DNA of 64,000 nt, from NCBI GenBank assembly GCA_902477765.1, contig CABSIM010000007.1, forward strand, positions 13,650 through 77,649, given 5' to 3'. Below the pieces are notes generated by a model that saw nothing but the letters and a program-made list of their open reading frames with translations, was not told the origin of the DNA and did no database searches. Made by a program: the position numbers and the translations under genes. This document shows, one piece after another, positions 1 to 8,633 of this stretch. Position 1 is the first letter of the stretch. Each line of letters begins with the position of its first letter. The stretch is from an uncultured Clostridiaceae bacterium. GTDB lineage: Bacteria; Bacillota; Clostridia; Lachnospirales; Lachnospiraceae.

Positions 1-684
1 GGAAACCACATGTTCACGCAGGAACTGTACGCCTACGTTCATGATCTCGCAGGCATCCAGGGCACTTCTTCCCAGATGGGGCGCACCGCCTGCATGGGCA
101 CTTGTTCCGTAGAACTTATATGCCACCTGATAGTTGGCAAGGGAGCTTCCTGTATCTGCCCTTGTCACATCGCCGGGATGCCATGTAATGGCAGCATCCA
201 GTCCTTCGAAGGCTCCGCCTTTTGCCATGAATGCCTTTCCGGATCCGCCCTCTTCACCCGGGCATCCAAAATAAACTACCGTGCCGGGTTTTCCGCTTTC
301 TTCCAGATATCTCTTGATGCCGATGGCGGCAGCCAGAGAGGCGGCTCCCAGCATATTATGTCCGCATCCGTGTCCGGAGCATCCGGGATGCACGGGTTTC
401 TTTTCCAGTGCTCCTGCTTCCTGATCCAGACCGGACAGCGCGTCAAATTCTCCCAGGAATCCGATTACCGGTTTTCCGGAACCAAATGTACCCTTAAAAG
501 CGGTTTTTACACCCGCCAGATTTTCTTCAACCTCAAACCCCTCTTTTTTCAGAATATCGCAGAGCACTTTCACAGACTTGTCTTCCGTGAATGCGGTTTC
601 CGCATATCCCCAGATCTCATCGCTGGCTTCCAGAATTTCCGGTGTCTTCCGGTCAATTTCCTCCCAGGCTGTTTTCTTTCCCAT
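1..684 (-). CDS. M20 family amidohydrolase, AbgB-like (partial, 3' end outside window)
   Basis: Zinc-dependent amidohydrolase of the M20 family, closest in feel to aminobenzoyl-glutamate utilisation protein B and related N-acyl amino acid amidohydrolases. Seen: the metal motif GHGCGHNML near residue 102, the catalytic region CPGEEGGSGK near 142, and the start of the dimerisation domain (YGTSAHAG, then ALDACEIMNVG) just before the window edge. About 228 residues are present; full-length relatives have roughly 450-480, so the gene runs off the left edge and is not truncated biologically as far as can be seen. ATG at 684 follows GAAAGGAGAC. It has its own promoter at 762-790. The two AbgT carriers near 56-60 kb could handle the same substrate class, but they are far away, so this is only suggestive. 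Confidence 0.85.
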   Translation of the reverse strand, partial: MGKKTAWEEIDRKTPEILEASDEIWGYAETAFTEDKSVKVLCDILKKEGFEVEENLAGVKTAFKGTFGSGKPVIGFLGEFDALSGLDQEAGALEKKPVHPGCSGHGCGHNMLGAASLAAAIGIKRYLEESGKPGTVVYFGCPGEEGGSGKAFMAKGGAFEGLDAAITWHPGDVTRADTGSSLANYQVAYKFYGTSAHAGGAPHLGRSALDACEIMNVGVQFLREHVVS

Positions 685-761
685 AATTGAGTCTCCTTTC
701 CTAATGAAGCAGTCAAAACACATGGCATTTTCACCAATGTTTTCAGACTTGTCACAGGAAG

Positions 762-790
762 ATTATACTATATTATCCAAAAAGAAGCAA
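762..790 (-). promoter_or_regulatory. Promoter for the M20 amidohydrolase
   Basis: Read on the minus strand: TTGCTT, 17-base spacer, TATAAT, about 80 bases before the ATG at 684. The box spacing is ideal and the -10 is consensus. Confidence 0.6.
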
Positions 791-822
791 CCTGTTCCAT
801 AATTTCTTATCATTTTCCAAAC

Positions 823-2019
823 TTATTTTTCCCGTTCCGCGCAGCGCTCCTGTTTCTCCTGACCGGATGCCGCCATCTGCCAGCCGGCCCGTACCATGCG
901 GAACATGCGCAGCGCCGCCCCGTAATACAGTTCTCCGGCCCGTTCCAGGGCCTCTTTCAGCTCCATGGGGCCGTCCGGGGTCACCATGATGCTTTGAATG
1001 CCCATGGAATACAGTTTTTCGCATCCCGGTCCCATGCCGCCCACCAGCGCAATGACGGGGATTCCCTTTCTCTCCGCCCGGGCAGCCACTCCCCCGGGTA
1101 CCTTTCCGAATGCAGACTGCCAGTCCATTCTTCCTTCTCCGGTGACCACCAGATCTGCTCCGGAAATCAGACGGTCGAAGTCAATGAGATCCAGAACCGT
1201 TTCAATTCCCGGCTGAAGCACTCCATGAAGAACCGCCATAAGCGCAGCCCCCAGGCCTCCGGCAGCCCCGGCTCCCGGAATCTCCCGGACTTTTTTTCCG
1301 GAGGCTGCCTCCAGACAGCCGGCATAATGTATCATCCCGGCTTCCAGCCGGTCCAGAATCTCCGGGGTACCTCCTTTCTGCTTTCCAAAGGTATAGGTGG
1401 CCCCGTCCGGTCCTGTCAGCGGGTTGGTGACATCACACATGACCGTAAACCGTGTGTCCTGTACCAGAGGGTTCAGCCGGTCCAGACAGATGGTCTCCAC
1501 TTGTTCCAGCTCCCTGCCGCAGCCGGTGAGTTTTTTTCCGTTTCTGTCCAGAAATACGGCACCCAGAGCCCTCAGCGCGCCCATTCCTCCGTCATTGGTG
1601 GCACTGCCGCCGATGGCCACGGTAATGTCCCGGTACCCCCGTTCCATGGCATCTGCAATCAGCTCCCCTGTCCCGTAGGTGGTGGTATTCAGGGGATTTC
1701 TTTTTTCTTCCGGTACCATGGGAAGTCCGGATGCCGCCGCCATTTCAATGATGGCCCGGCCTCCGGGCAGTTCCCCGTAAAAACTTTCCGTCTTTTCCAT
1801 CAGAGGCCCGCAGACCGTCAGACGGCGGATGGGTCCTCCCGCCGCAGCCGTCACCGCTTCCACGGTTCCCTCTCCTCCGTCTGCCACCGGCACCCCGCAA
1901 AAACAGCAGCCCGGGAAAATCTCTTCAGCTGCTTTTCCCAGAAGTTCTGCCGTCTCCGCCGATGAAAGTGTGCCTTTAAATGAATCGGATGCAAATACAA
2001 ATTTCAGTTTTCTTTCCAA
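823..2019 (-). CDS. glxK: Glycerate kinase (GlxK/GarK type)
   Basis: ATP-dependent phosphorylation of glycerate to phosphoglycerate, feeding lower glycolysis. The 398-aa length matches the family. Seen: N-terminal ASDSFKGTLSS, PVADGGEGTVEA near residue 45, IGGSATNDGGMG near 137 and VTGEGRMDWQSAFGKVP near 290, all typical of this fold. The start is a TTG at 2019 behind GGAGGGG; no better ATG fits the conserved N-terminus. It lies 143 bases after the ABC binding protein gene, with a hairpin between, so it may be the distal gene of the deoR-ABC operon. Together with glycerol-1-phosphate dehydrogenase across the divergent promoter this suggests three-carbon substrate use (inference). Confidence 0.9.
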   Translation of the reverse strand: MERKLKFVFASDSFKGTLSSAETAELLGKAAEEIFPGCCFCGVPVADGGEGTVEAVTAAAGGPIRRLTVCGPLMEKTESFYGELPGGRAIIEMAAASGLPMVPEEKRNPLNTTTYGTGELIADAMERGYRDITVAIGGSATNDGGMGALRALGAVFLDRNGKKLTGCGRELEQVETICLDRLNPLVQDTRFTVMCDVTNPLTGPDGATYTFGKQKGGTPEILDRLEAGMIHYAGCLEAASGKKVREIPGAGAAGGLGAALMAVLHGVLQPGIETVLDLIDFDRLISGADLVVTGEGRMDWQSAFGKVPGGVAARAERKGIPVIALVGGMGPGCEKLYSMGIQSIMVTPDGPMELKEALERAGELYYGAALRMFRMVRAGWQMAASGQEKQERCAEREK

Positions 2020-2100
2020 ATTAACCCCTCCGTCCGCAAGCGCTGTTTTTCATGACTCCATTATACACAAAACTGCCTGTCACCGGAAGAACAATCAGAC

Positions 2101-2124
2101 AGCCGCAGGAAAATTCCTGCGGCT
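2101..2124 (-). terminator. Intercistronic hairpin
   Basis: Perfect 11-bp arms AGCCGCAGGAA and TTCCTGCGGCT with a 2-base loop, between the binding protein gene and glycerate kinase. There is no T-run on the minus strand, so it may be a partial terminator or an RNA-processing or stability element. Confidence 0.45.
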
Positions 2125-2162
2125 GCCATAAAACCACCTTCAGATGCCGTTGGCGGATCTGC

Positions 2163-3293
2163 TTATTTGTTTACTTCTGCATAGATCTGATTCCAGTGTT
2201 CCAGAACCTGCTCTTTGTTTTCAATGAGCCAGTCCACATCACGCGTTACCCATTTGACATCCTCTGTCTTGGGCAGATAGGGGCTTTCAAAGTTTGCCTT
2301 GGAGTTGGTCATACGAAGTGTTCCCAGAGCGGAACCAAGGGCGTTCTGTCCTTCTTCGCTCATCAGGAAGTTGACCATGGCCTTTGCAGCTGCCTCGTGA
2401 GGAGCACCCTTGATTACAGCACATCCGAATGCGGATGCGGATGTTCCTTCTTCCGGATATACCATACGGATATTGTCGGCGCCGGACTTCAGAAGAGTGG
2501 AGGCACCGTCTTCATATGTAATACCCACCACATACTCGCCTGTTTCCACACTCTTGAAGCATACGGAAGAAGATGTGGAAATCACAAGACCGTTGTTCAT
2601 CAGGTTTGTCATGTATTCCCATGCCTCATCGCTGTCATTTCCGTATACGGACATGATGTTGCAGACATTGTTCCATGCTGCGGAAGAGGAGTTGGGGTCA
2701 GAGAAAACGATCTTTCCGTTAAGCTTCGGATCCAGAAGGTCTTCATAGCTGTTGATCTCAAGTCCCAGCTCGGCTTCCAGTTCGGTGTTGACGCAGAATA
2801 CGCAGGTGGAAAGATGATCCAGGCTGTAGAAGCCGTTGTTGGACTTGTAATCCTCGATTACTTCATCTTCGTAGTCAGACAGCCAGTGTTCAAAAATATC
2901 ACTGTACATGTCACCGTCGCTGTTGCTCAGGCCGCCCCACATCAGGTCGCCCTGGGGATTTTCCTTCTCTGCGGCGATTCTTGCGGTCAGCTCACCTGCA
3001 GATCCGTTTACAACCTCCACATAGCAGTCCGGATATTTTTCATTGAACAGCTCAATCAGATTGTTCAGGTCGTTCTCCGTCATACTGGAATACAGGACCA
3101 GAGTATCTCCGATATCTTCCGGCTCTGCCTCTGCTTCCGCCGCTGTGGTCTCCGCAGCTGCCTCCCCTGCTGCCGCGGTTGTCTCCTCTGCCTTTTCCGC
3201 AGATGCCGCCGTTGTCTCGGTCTCGCCGCTGCTGCACGCTGTCAGGGACAGCGCCATGGCTGCTGCCAGTAAAACTGCCAGACTCTTTCTCAT
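2163..3293 (-). CDS. ABC transporter substrate-binding lipoprotein (Fe3+/AEP/polyamine-type fold)
   Basis: Extracellular solute-binding protein of the family-1 type that includes ferric iron, thiamine, polyamine and aminoethylphosphonate binders. Signal peptide with lipobox LSLTAC (Cys20), then an Ala/Glu/Thr-rich low-complexity linker to about residue 60, then the binding domain opening with TLVLYSSMTENDLNN. Features such as YPDCYVEVVNGSAGELTARI and GDLMWGG are typical of this subfamily. ATG at 3293 is preceded by AAAAGGAGAG. The gene is co-directional with a fused permease and ATPase, so the three form one importer. The ligand cannot be read from the sequence. The DeoR regulator and EgsA neighbour point towards a phosphorylated polyol or sugar-derived compound rather than iron (inference). 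Confidence 0.85.
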   Translation of the reverse strand: MRKSLAVLLAAAMALSLTACSSGETETTAASAEKAEETTAAAGEAAAETTAAEAEAEPEDIGDTLVLYSSMTENDLNNLIELFNEKYPDCYVEVVNGSAGELTARIAAEKENPQGDLMWGGLSNSDGDMYSDIFEHWLSDYEDEVIEDYKSNNGFYSLDHLSTCVFCVNTELEAELGLEINSYEDLLDPKLNGKIVFSDPNSSSAAWNNVCNIMSVYGNDSDEAWEYMTNLMNNGLVISTSSSVCFKSVETGEYVVGITYEDGASTLLKSGADNIRMVYPEEGTSASAFGCAVIKGAPHEAAAKAMVNFLMSEEGQNALGSALGTLRMTNSKANFESPYLPKTEDVKWVTRDVDWLIENKEQVLEHWNQIYAEVNK

Positions 3294-3356
3294 AATGATC
3301 TCTCCTTTTCTCTTTCTTTTTATTGATAACCGGCTCTGCCGGCTGTCATATACCCA

Positions 3357-5006
3357 TTACAGCCTGATATCCTCCGACTTGCTCACCAGAAGATATATAA
3401 TAAGGGAAATTGCCGTCACCACGGTCAGGATTGCGGAAAATGCCGCCGCCTGTCCGTAATTTCCTCTGGAAATGGCCACATATGCCGACATGGTCAGGGT
3501 GATGTTCCTGTTGTTGTAAAGAATGATGGAACTGGAAAGCTCCGTCACAATGGCAACCCAGCTCAGAATAGCTCCCGAAAGAATACCGCTGGACATCATG
3601 GGTACGGTGATCTTCACAAAGGTCTTGAGCTTGGATGCACCCAGGCTGATGGCCGCCTCCTCGATGCTCATGGGAATCTGCATCAGTGTGGCCGTGGCCG
3701 ACCGGATCGTATATGGCATTCGCCGTATGACGAAGGATATCAGCATGATGGTCATGGTGCCGGTCAGCGCCAGAGGCTTCTTTCCGAAGGCAATGACCAG
3801 CGCGATACCGATTACGGAGCCCGGCATGATGTAGGGCAGCATGGACAGCGTGTCAATCAGGTGATTCAGGAAACTGGAACGGCGGACCACCAGATACGCA
3901 ATCAGGATGGACAGCAGAATGATGATCAGCAGAGCGCCTGCGCCCAGCACTACCGTATTCTTGATGGAACGTCCCAGAAGTTTTTTCACTGCCTGTTCAT
4001 AGTTCGTAAAGGAATATCCGGGTTTGAACACTGCCTGATCGCAGTTGCGGAAGGACAGGTAAACCACGTAGAGCTGCGGCAGGAATGCGATGGCCGTCAG
4101 CAGGTAGCAGTATGCATACATCAGAATCCCCTTGATCCCGCGGGGTTTCTTTTTCTCAATGGGGTGAAGCGCATTGATGGAGAATTTATATTTGCTGGTG
4201 GCCCATTTCTGCAGGAAAAATACGGCTGCCGTCACCACAATGGCAATGACGCTGATGGCTGCTGCAAAATTGTGGTCGGTTCCGTTCTCACCCAGATACT
4301 GATTGTAGATCTCCACCGGGAATGTCCGGAATCCTTCGCCGATCAGAAGCGGCGTGCCGAAATCCGCGAAGGCCTGCATGAACACCAGAAGAGCCGCCGC
4401 AAGGATCGTGGGCATGGAAAGATGCATGACAATCTGGAAAAACCGCTTGACGCCGGTGCAGCCCATGTTGGCCGCAGCCTCCATCAGGGTATTGTCGATG
4501 TTCTTGAATGCGCCGTTCATATAAACGAATACCAGCGGAAACAGTTTCAGGGACTGTACCAGAAGAATTCCCCTGAATCCGTAAATGCTTCCCAGCTCAA
4601 TTCCCAGATTCTGTTTCAGAAACTGGGTAATGACACCGGATCTTCCCAGAAGAAGAATCCAGGAATATGCTCCGATAAACGGCGCCGACATACAGCAGAG
4701 GACGCTGACCACAAACAGGAATTTGGAGCCCTTCAGCCTGTAAAAAGAGAAGAAATAGGAGAAGGGAATTCCGATCAGCAGCGTCACCAGGGTCACTGTA
4801 ATGCTGACCTTGAAGCTGTTGATGATGGTCTTGCTGTAATAACTCTGGGAAAAGAATTTGGTAAATTCCTGCAGGGTAAACTGTCCCTCTTTGGAGATCA
4901 CCGCCTGTCTCAGGATTCCGTACATGGGATATACCAGAAACACCAGGAACAGCACCAGAAACAGGATCGTAATGCCGGACCATAGTTCAAATTTCCTTGT
5001 TTTCAT
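3357..5006 (-). CDS. ABC transporter permease, two fused domains (FbpB/PhnV-like)
   Basis: Membrane channel of the importer encoded by its neighbours. At 549 aa it carries two tandem permease domains of about 270 residues each, so one chain supplies both halves. Each half has an ATPase-contacting EAA loop: EAAANMGCTGVKRF near residue 178 and EAAISLGASKLKTF near 452. The first membrane segment is ILFLVLFLVFLVYPMYG at the N-terminus and about twelve hydrophobic stretches follow. ATG at 5006 has an AGGGGGAACC ribosome site and lies 16 bases after the ATPase stop. Fused permeases are common for the iron/thiamine/aminoethylphosphonate transporter class. Confidence 0.88.
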   Translation of the reverse strand: MKTRKFELWSGITILFLVLFLVFLVYPMYGILRQAVISKEGQFTLQEFTKFFSQSYYSKTIINSFKVSITVTLVTLLIGIPFSYFFSFYRLKGSKFLFVVSVLCCMSAPFIGAYSWILLLGRSGVITQFLKQNLGIELGSIYGFRGILLVQSLKLFPLVFVYMNGAFKNIDNTLMEAAANMGCTGVKRFFQIVMHLSMPTILAAALLVFMQAFADFGTPLLIGEGFRTFPVEIYNQYLGENGTDHNFAAAISVIAIVVTAAVFFLQKWATSKYKFSINALHPIEKKKPRGIKGILMYAYCYLLTAIAFLPQLYVVYLSFRNCDQAVFKPGYSFTNYEQAVKKLLGRSIKNTVVLGAGALLIIILLSILIAYLVVRRSSFLNHLIDTLSMLPYIMPGSVIGIALVIAFGKKPLALTGTMTIMLISFVIRRMPYTIRSATATLMQIPMSIEEAAISLGASKLKTFVKITVPMMSSGILSGAILSWVAIVTELSSSIILYNNRNITLTMSAYVAISRGNYGQAAAFSAILTVVTAISLIIYLLVSKSEDIRL

Positions 5007-5022
5007 CTGAGGTTCCCCCTTT

Positions 5023-6132
5023 CTATGCCTCGCAGTCGTTCTGTACGCCCGTCAGGATATTCTGAGAACCGTCTGCCGTAAACAGGTTGGCCTTTTCCGT
5101 ATTGATGGTCAGGGAAATCTCCGTGCCCGGCTCGATGATGCTGTCAATGGTGGATTCCTGAATGGACTCCACTTCCTGGCCGTTCTCCAGATGCATGAAA
5201 TAATGGGTGTTCAGTCCCAGGAATACGCAGTCGTCCACAATGGCCCTGATGCCCTTTCCTTTTTCCCTGGACATCAGGAATTCCTCCGGACGGACGGAAA
5301 GCATGATGTCCCCGTCAGACTGGTATTCTTTTTTCACGTGAGGCATCGGCGCATCATAATTCAGGAAGCGCAGATGAGACACTCCGTCTTTCATCACAAG
5401 CTGCCCGTTCAGCACGTTGGAACGGCCGATAAAGGTGGACACAAACAGGTTGGCCGGTCTCTGATAAATGGCCTTTGGTGTTCCGATATGCTGGATCACA
5501 CCGCCCTTCATGACGGCAATCCTGTCGGAAACCGCCATGGCTTCCTCCTGATCATGGGTAACATAGATGGTGGTGATTCCCACATCATGCTGAATGTTCT
5601 TGATGACGGTACGCATCTCCACACGGAGCTTGGCATCCAGATTGGACAGCGGTTCATCCATCAGCAGAACATCCGGCTCGATGCACAGCGCCCGGGCCAG
5701 GGCCACACGCTGCTGCTGTCCGCCGGAAAGCCGGTCCGGAAGCCGGTCCGCCATGGCATCGATCTGCATCAGTTTCAGGAATTTATCGGCTCTCTCCTGA
5801 ATTTCTTCCTTGGGAAAATGTTTGTTTTTCAGACCGAACTCCACGTTTTTGCGCACGGTCAGATGGGGGAATATGGCATAATTCTGGAACACCATTCCGA
5901 TATTTCTCTTGGCCGGGTCCAGATCATTGATTCTTTTGTCATTAAAGAAGAAGTCCCCGCCTTCAATGGAGTTAAAACCCGCAATCATTCTCAGAAGCGT
6001 TGTCTTGCCGCATCCGGACGGGCCCAGCAGCGTAAAAAATTCACCCTGCCTTATTTTTACGTTAAGATCCGGTATGATCACGTTCTCCCCATACTTTTTC
6101 AATGCGTGATTCACAGTGATATTCACACTCAT
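5023..6132 (-). CDS. ABC transporter ATP-binding protein (PotA/FbpC-like)
   Basis: ATPase that powers the adjacent importer from the cytoplasmic face. Walker A GPSGCGKTT at residues 37-45, signature LSGGQQQR at 135-142, Walker B VLLMDE at 155-160, the switch histidine in VTHDQEEAM, and a C-terminal TOBE-like region (SVRPEEFLM) usual for Pot/Fbp ATPases. I chose the ATG at 6132, seven bases after GGAGGG; an ATG five codons upstream at 6147 has a poorer site. It lies 34 bases after deoR and 16 before the permease, so it is almost certainly in one operon with both. Confidence 0.9.
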   Translation of the reverse strand: MSVNITVNHALKKYGENVIIPDLNVKIRQGEFFTLLGPSGCGKTTLLRMIAGFNSIEGGDFFFNDKRINDLDPAKRNIGMVFQNYAIFPHLTVRKNVEFGLKNKHFPKEEIQERADKFLKLMQIDAMADRLPDRLSGGQQQRVALARALCIEPDVLLMDEPLSNLDAKLRVEMRTVIKNIQHDVGITTIYVTHDQEEAMAVSDRIAVMKGGVIQHIGTPKAIYQRPANLFVSTFIGRSNVLNGQLVMKDGVSHLRFLNYDAPMPHVKKEYQSDGDIMLSVRPEEFLMSREKGKGIRAIVDDCVFLGLNTHYFMHLENGQEVESIQESTIDSIIEPGTEISLTINTEKANLFTADGSQNILTGVQNDCEA

Positions 6133-6166
6133 TTTCTGTCCCTCCATATTTCACTCATCCGTATTT

Positions 6167-6937
6167 TTATCGTGCTGCAATGACTTTCAGGCCCTTCTCT
6201 CCGAAACTGTCCATGACATCTCTGGGAATATGCCAGTCTGTGATCAGTACGTCCACTCCTTCCGGCGGTGCAATGGACACCAGGGAATCGTCTCCGAACT
6301 TTGTATAATCCATCAGAATGAATTTTTCCTTTGAAGATTCCAGCACCCGGCGTTTTACCTCCGCCTCCGCAAGAATCGGAGTGGAAAAACCATGCTCCAG
6401 AGTAAAATGATTTCCCGTGACAAATCCCTTGTCAAAATACAGCCGACCGAGAACTGCTTCCGTAATGGCTCCCACACAGGAATAGATATTGGATCTCAGT
6501 TCGCCTCCGGTCACGATCACCTGCAGATCTCTGACCCGGGAAAGTTCCATGGCAATGTGGATACTGTTGGTACAGACCATGATGTCCCGTTTGGAACCGG
6601 TCACAATCAGGCGGGCCAGCTGGATCGTCGTGGTTCCGCTGTCAAGAAAAATGGCTTCGCCGTCGCTGATGCACTCATAGGCCGCTCTTGCAATCGCCAT
6701 TTTTTCCTCTTTCTGCCGGAATTCCTTTTCCTGATGGGAAAATTCCCGCAGAGAGCCATACGCACTTACGGCTCCGCCCCATGTACGTTTCAGAACCCCC
6801 TCCTGTTCCATGGACATCAGAAGTTTTCGTACGGAAACCTCCGAAAGTCCGAATTTCTCACTTAGTTCCGAAACCGTAACTGATGATTTTTCATTCAATT
6901 GTTTTAAAATGTAATTTCTGCGGTCTTCCTGCTTCAT
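6167..6937 (-). CDS. DeoR family transcriptional regulator
   Basis: Sugar-phosphate-type repressor that leads the ABC transporter operon. Seen: N-terminal winged helix (RRNYILKQLNEKSSVTVSEL, then LSEVSVRKLLMSMEQEGVL), then the DeoR sensor domain with DSGTTTIQLARLI near residue 98 and VTGGELRSN near 141. 256 aa is normal for the family. ATG at 6937 follows GAAGGGACAGA. DeoR effectors are usually phosphorylated intermediates, and EgsA, encoded divergently, handles glycerol-1-phosphate/DHAP. Likely targets are the two divergent promoters in the 310-base gap upstream, which holds three 16-bp direct repeats. The effector is not known. Confidence 0.92.
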   Translation of the reverse strand: MKQEDRRNYILKQLNEKSSVTVSELSEKFGLSEVSVRKLLMSMEQEGVLKRTWGGAVSAYGSLREFSHQEKEFRQKEEKMAIARAAYECISDGEAIFLDSGTTTIQLARLIVTGSKRDIMVCTNSIHIAMELSRVRDLQVIVTGGELRSNIYSCVGAITEAVLGRLYFDKGFVTGNHFTLEHGFSTPILAEAEVKRRVLESSKEKFILMDYTKFGDDSLVSIAPPEGVDVLITDWHIPRDVMDSFGEKGLKVIAAR

Positions 6938-6981
6938 TCTGTCCCTTCATTTTACCTTTTTTTTACACATTTTCAACTAAT

Positions 6982-7010
6982 ATTTTACTCTATGTTTGGT
7001 TAAGTGTCAA
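6982..7010 (-). promoter_or_regulatory. Promoter for the deoR-ABC operon
   Basis: Minus strand: TTGACA, 17-base spacer, TAAAAT, about 45 bases before the deoR ATG. It is a consensus -35 in the AT-rich divergent region. Confidence 0.65.
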
Positions 7011-7090
7011 TAAATCCCCTCTATTTTGTCTGATGAATTTGAGCATTTGTAACAAATTTATTTTCAAATGGACATGTTTCCCTTTAAAGA

Positions 7091-7138
7091 GTTTCATTTT
7101 ATTTTCGTTTCACTTTTATTTTGTTTCATTTTTATGGA
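7091..7138. repeat. Three 16-bp direct repeats, candidate DeoR operator
   Basis: Three copies begin at 7091, 7107 and 7123 with exact 16-base period, each starting GTTTCA(T/C)TTT. The third overlaps the -35 box of the egsA promoter. DeoR proteins often bind tandem repeats of this kind, so these are the best operator candidates in the 6938-7247 gap. Confidence 0.6.
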
Positions 7139-7163
7139 CATCCCTGCTTTTCCGTTGTATAAT
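7135..7163 (+). promoter_or_regulatory. Promoter for egsA
   Basis: TGGACA, 17-base spacer, TATAAT, about 85 bases before the ATG at 7248. The -35 is overlapped by the third 16-bp repeat, so a bound repressor would block polymerase. Confidence 0.65.
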
Positions 7164-7247
7164 TGTAGAATCAGAACAAGGCCGTCCGCAGAATGCCGGC
7201 TTTATGATCAAACAGGAATCAGTCTCAGAAGGAGGAGCGAATCTTAC

Positions 7248-8498
7248 ATGATTATTGACAGCAGAAAATTAAACGGCCCCTGCGCATGCGGCAGGGACCA
7301 CGTCATGAATACCAGAGCCGCCGTCATCGAATCCGGCTGTCTGAAGGATTTTGACCGGTATCTGAAAGAATACGGACTGGAAGGAAAACGGGCCGCCATT
7401 TATGATGAAAATACCTATCATGCCAGAAACCTGGTGCGCCCCCGTGCAGATCAGGAAATTATTCTGGATCCGCACCGGCTTCATGCCGATGAAAAGGCCA
7501 CCGGGTCCGTTCTTTCCCGCCTGGATCCCGATGTGAAACTGCTGATTGCCGTGGGAAGCGGCACCATCCATGACACCACCCGTTACTGCGCCCATAAACT
7601 GGGAATCCCGTTTATCGCCTGCCCCACAGCCGCCAGTGTGGACGGATTCTGCTCCACCGTATCCGCCATGACCTGGGGCGGATATAAGAAAACCCTTCCC
7701 GGCGTGGCTCCGGAAATTGTCCTGGCCGATATCTCTGTAATAAAAGAAGCGCCCATACATCTGGCCCTTTCCGGTGTCGGCGACATTCTGGGAAAATACA
7801 CAGCTCTGGCCGACTGGAAAATTTCTCATGCCCTTACCGGTGAATTCATCTGCCATACCATTGAAGGCATGACCAGGGATGCGGTAAAAGAAGTTTATGG
7901 CTGCTGCGAAAAAGTCCGGGAACGTGACGAACATGCCATGGAACAGCTGACCTACGCCCTTCTGCTTTCCGGGCTTGCCATGCAGCTCATGGGAAATTCC
8001 CGTCCGGCCTCCGGCGCAGAACACCACATATCCCATCTGATCGAAATGGAGCCGGAAAAACTCGGGGTGCATTCTTCCGCTCTCCACGGAGAGAAAGTCG
8101 GCGTGGGCACGGTTCTGGTTTCTTCCGTTTATCACAGGCTGGCCGGAATCACGGACATTTCCGGACATGTGAAGCCGTATCAGTTTTATCCTGAGGAGGA
8201 GCTGAGGGATTTCTACGGCAGCCGTCTGGCGGACGCCGTACTGGAAGAGAACAGAAACAGCTGCATGGACGGTGTTACACCGGAAATGCTGATTTCCGCA
8301 TGGCCTGAAATCCGAAGAATCATTGCTGAGATTCCCACCGAGCAGGAACTTCTGACTCTCTATGGAAAAATCGGGGCAAAAAAGACTCTGGAGGATATTG
8401 AGGTTCCCTCGGGATGTCTTCCGGACCTGCTCTGTTACTCCCCCAGCGTCAGAAACCGCATGACCCTCATGCGGATCCGCCGCATGCTGGAAGTATGA
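7248..8498 (+). CDS. egsA: sn-glycerol-1-phosphate dehydrogenase (EgsA/AraM family)
   Basis: NAD(P)-dependent interconversion of DHAP and sn-glycerol-1-phosphate, a metal-dependent enzyme of the iron-containing dehydrogenase superfamily. Seen: nucleotide-binding GSGTIHD at residues 103-109, CPTAASVDGFCS near 125, and putative metal ligands Asp179 (SGVGDILGK), His259/260 (GAEHHISH) and His280 (ALHGEKVG). The ATG at 7248 is chosen because AAGGAGGAG sits ten bases upstream; the frame stays open 60 codons further but over the promoter. 416 aa fits the family. It is divergent from the deoR-ABC operon and probably co-regulated. Whether it makes archaeal-type glycerol phosphate or catabolises an imported compound is unresolved. 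Confidence 0.9.
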   Translation: MIIDSRKLNGPCACGRDHVMNTRAAVIESGCLKDFDRYLKEYGLEGKRAAIYDENTYHARNLVRPRADQEIILDPHRLHADEKATGSVLSRLDPDVKLLIAVGSGTIHDTTRYCAHKLGIPFIACPTAASVDGFCSTVSAMTWGGYKKTLPGVAPEIVLADISVIKEAPIHLALSGVGDILGKYTALADWKISHALTGEFICHTIEGMTRDAVKEVYGCCEKVRERDEHAMEQLTYALLLSGLAMQLMGNSRPASGAEHHISHLIEMEPEKLGVHSSALHGEKVGVGTVLVSSVYHRLAGITDISGHVKPYQFYPEEELRDFYGSRLADAVLEENRNSCMDGVTPEMLISAWPEIRRIIAEIPTEQELLTLYGKIGAKKTLEDIEVPSGCLPDLLCYSPSVRNRMTLMRIRRMLEV

Positions 8499-8542
8499 TT
8501 CCCTGCTTTCCCTTAAAAACCGGCAGAGCACAAAACAACTGC

Positions 8543-8571
8543 TTGCGCTTTTAGATAATGGATGATATAAT
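8543..8571 (+). promoter_or_regulatory. Promoter for the 159-aa membrane protein
   Basis: TTGCGC, 17-base spacer, TATAAT. A short dyad (GCCCTGA ... TCAGGGC, 8584-8608) lies in the leader just before the ribosome site. Confidence 0.55.
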
Positions 8572-8633
8572 CTTTTTCGTGGCGCCCTGATACGGGAATT
8601 CAGGGCCTGTCGAATAGGATTGGAGGTATCCCC

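Noticed and set aside
2052..3272. Long plus-strand open frame (406 codons) opposite the ABC binding protein gene
   Set aside because: It mirrors a well-supported lipoprotein gene, has no ribosome site and encodes a Cys/His/Gly-rich sequence without any family pattern; it is a codon-bias shadow.
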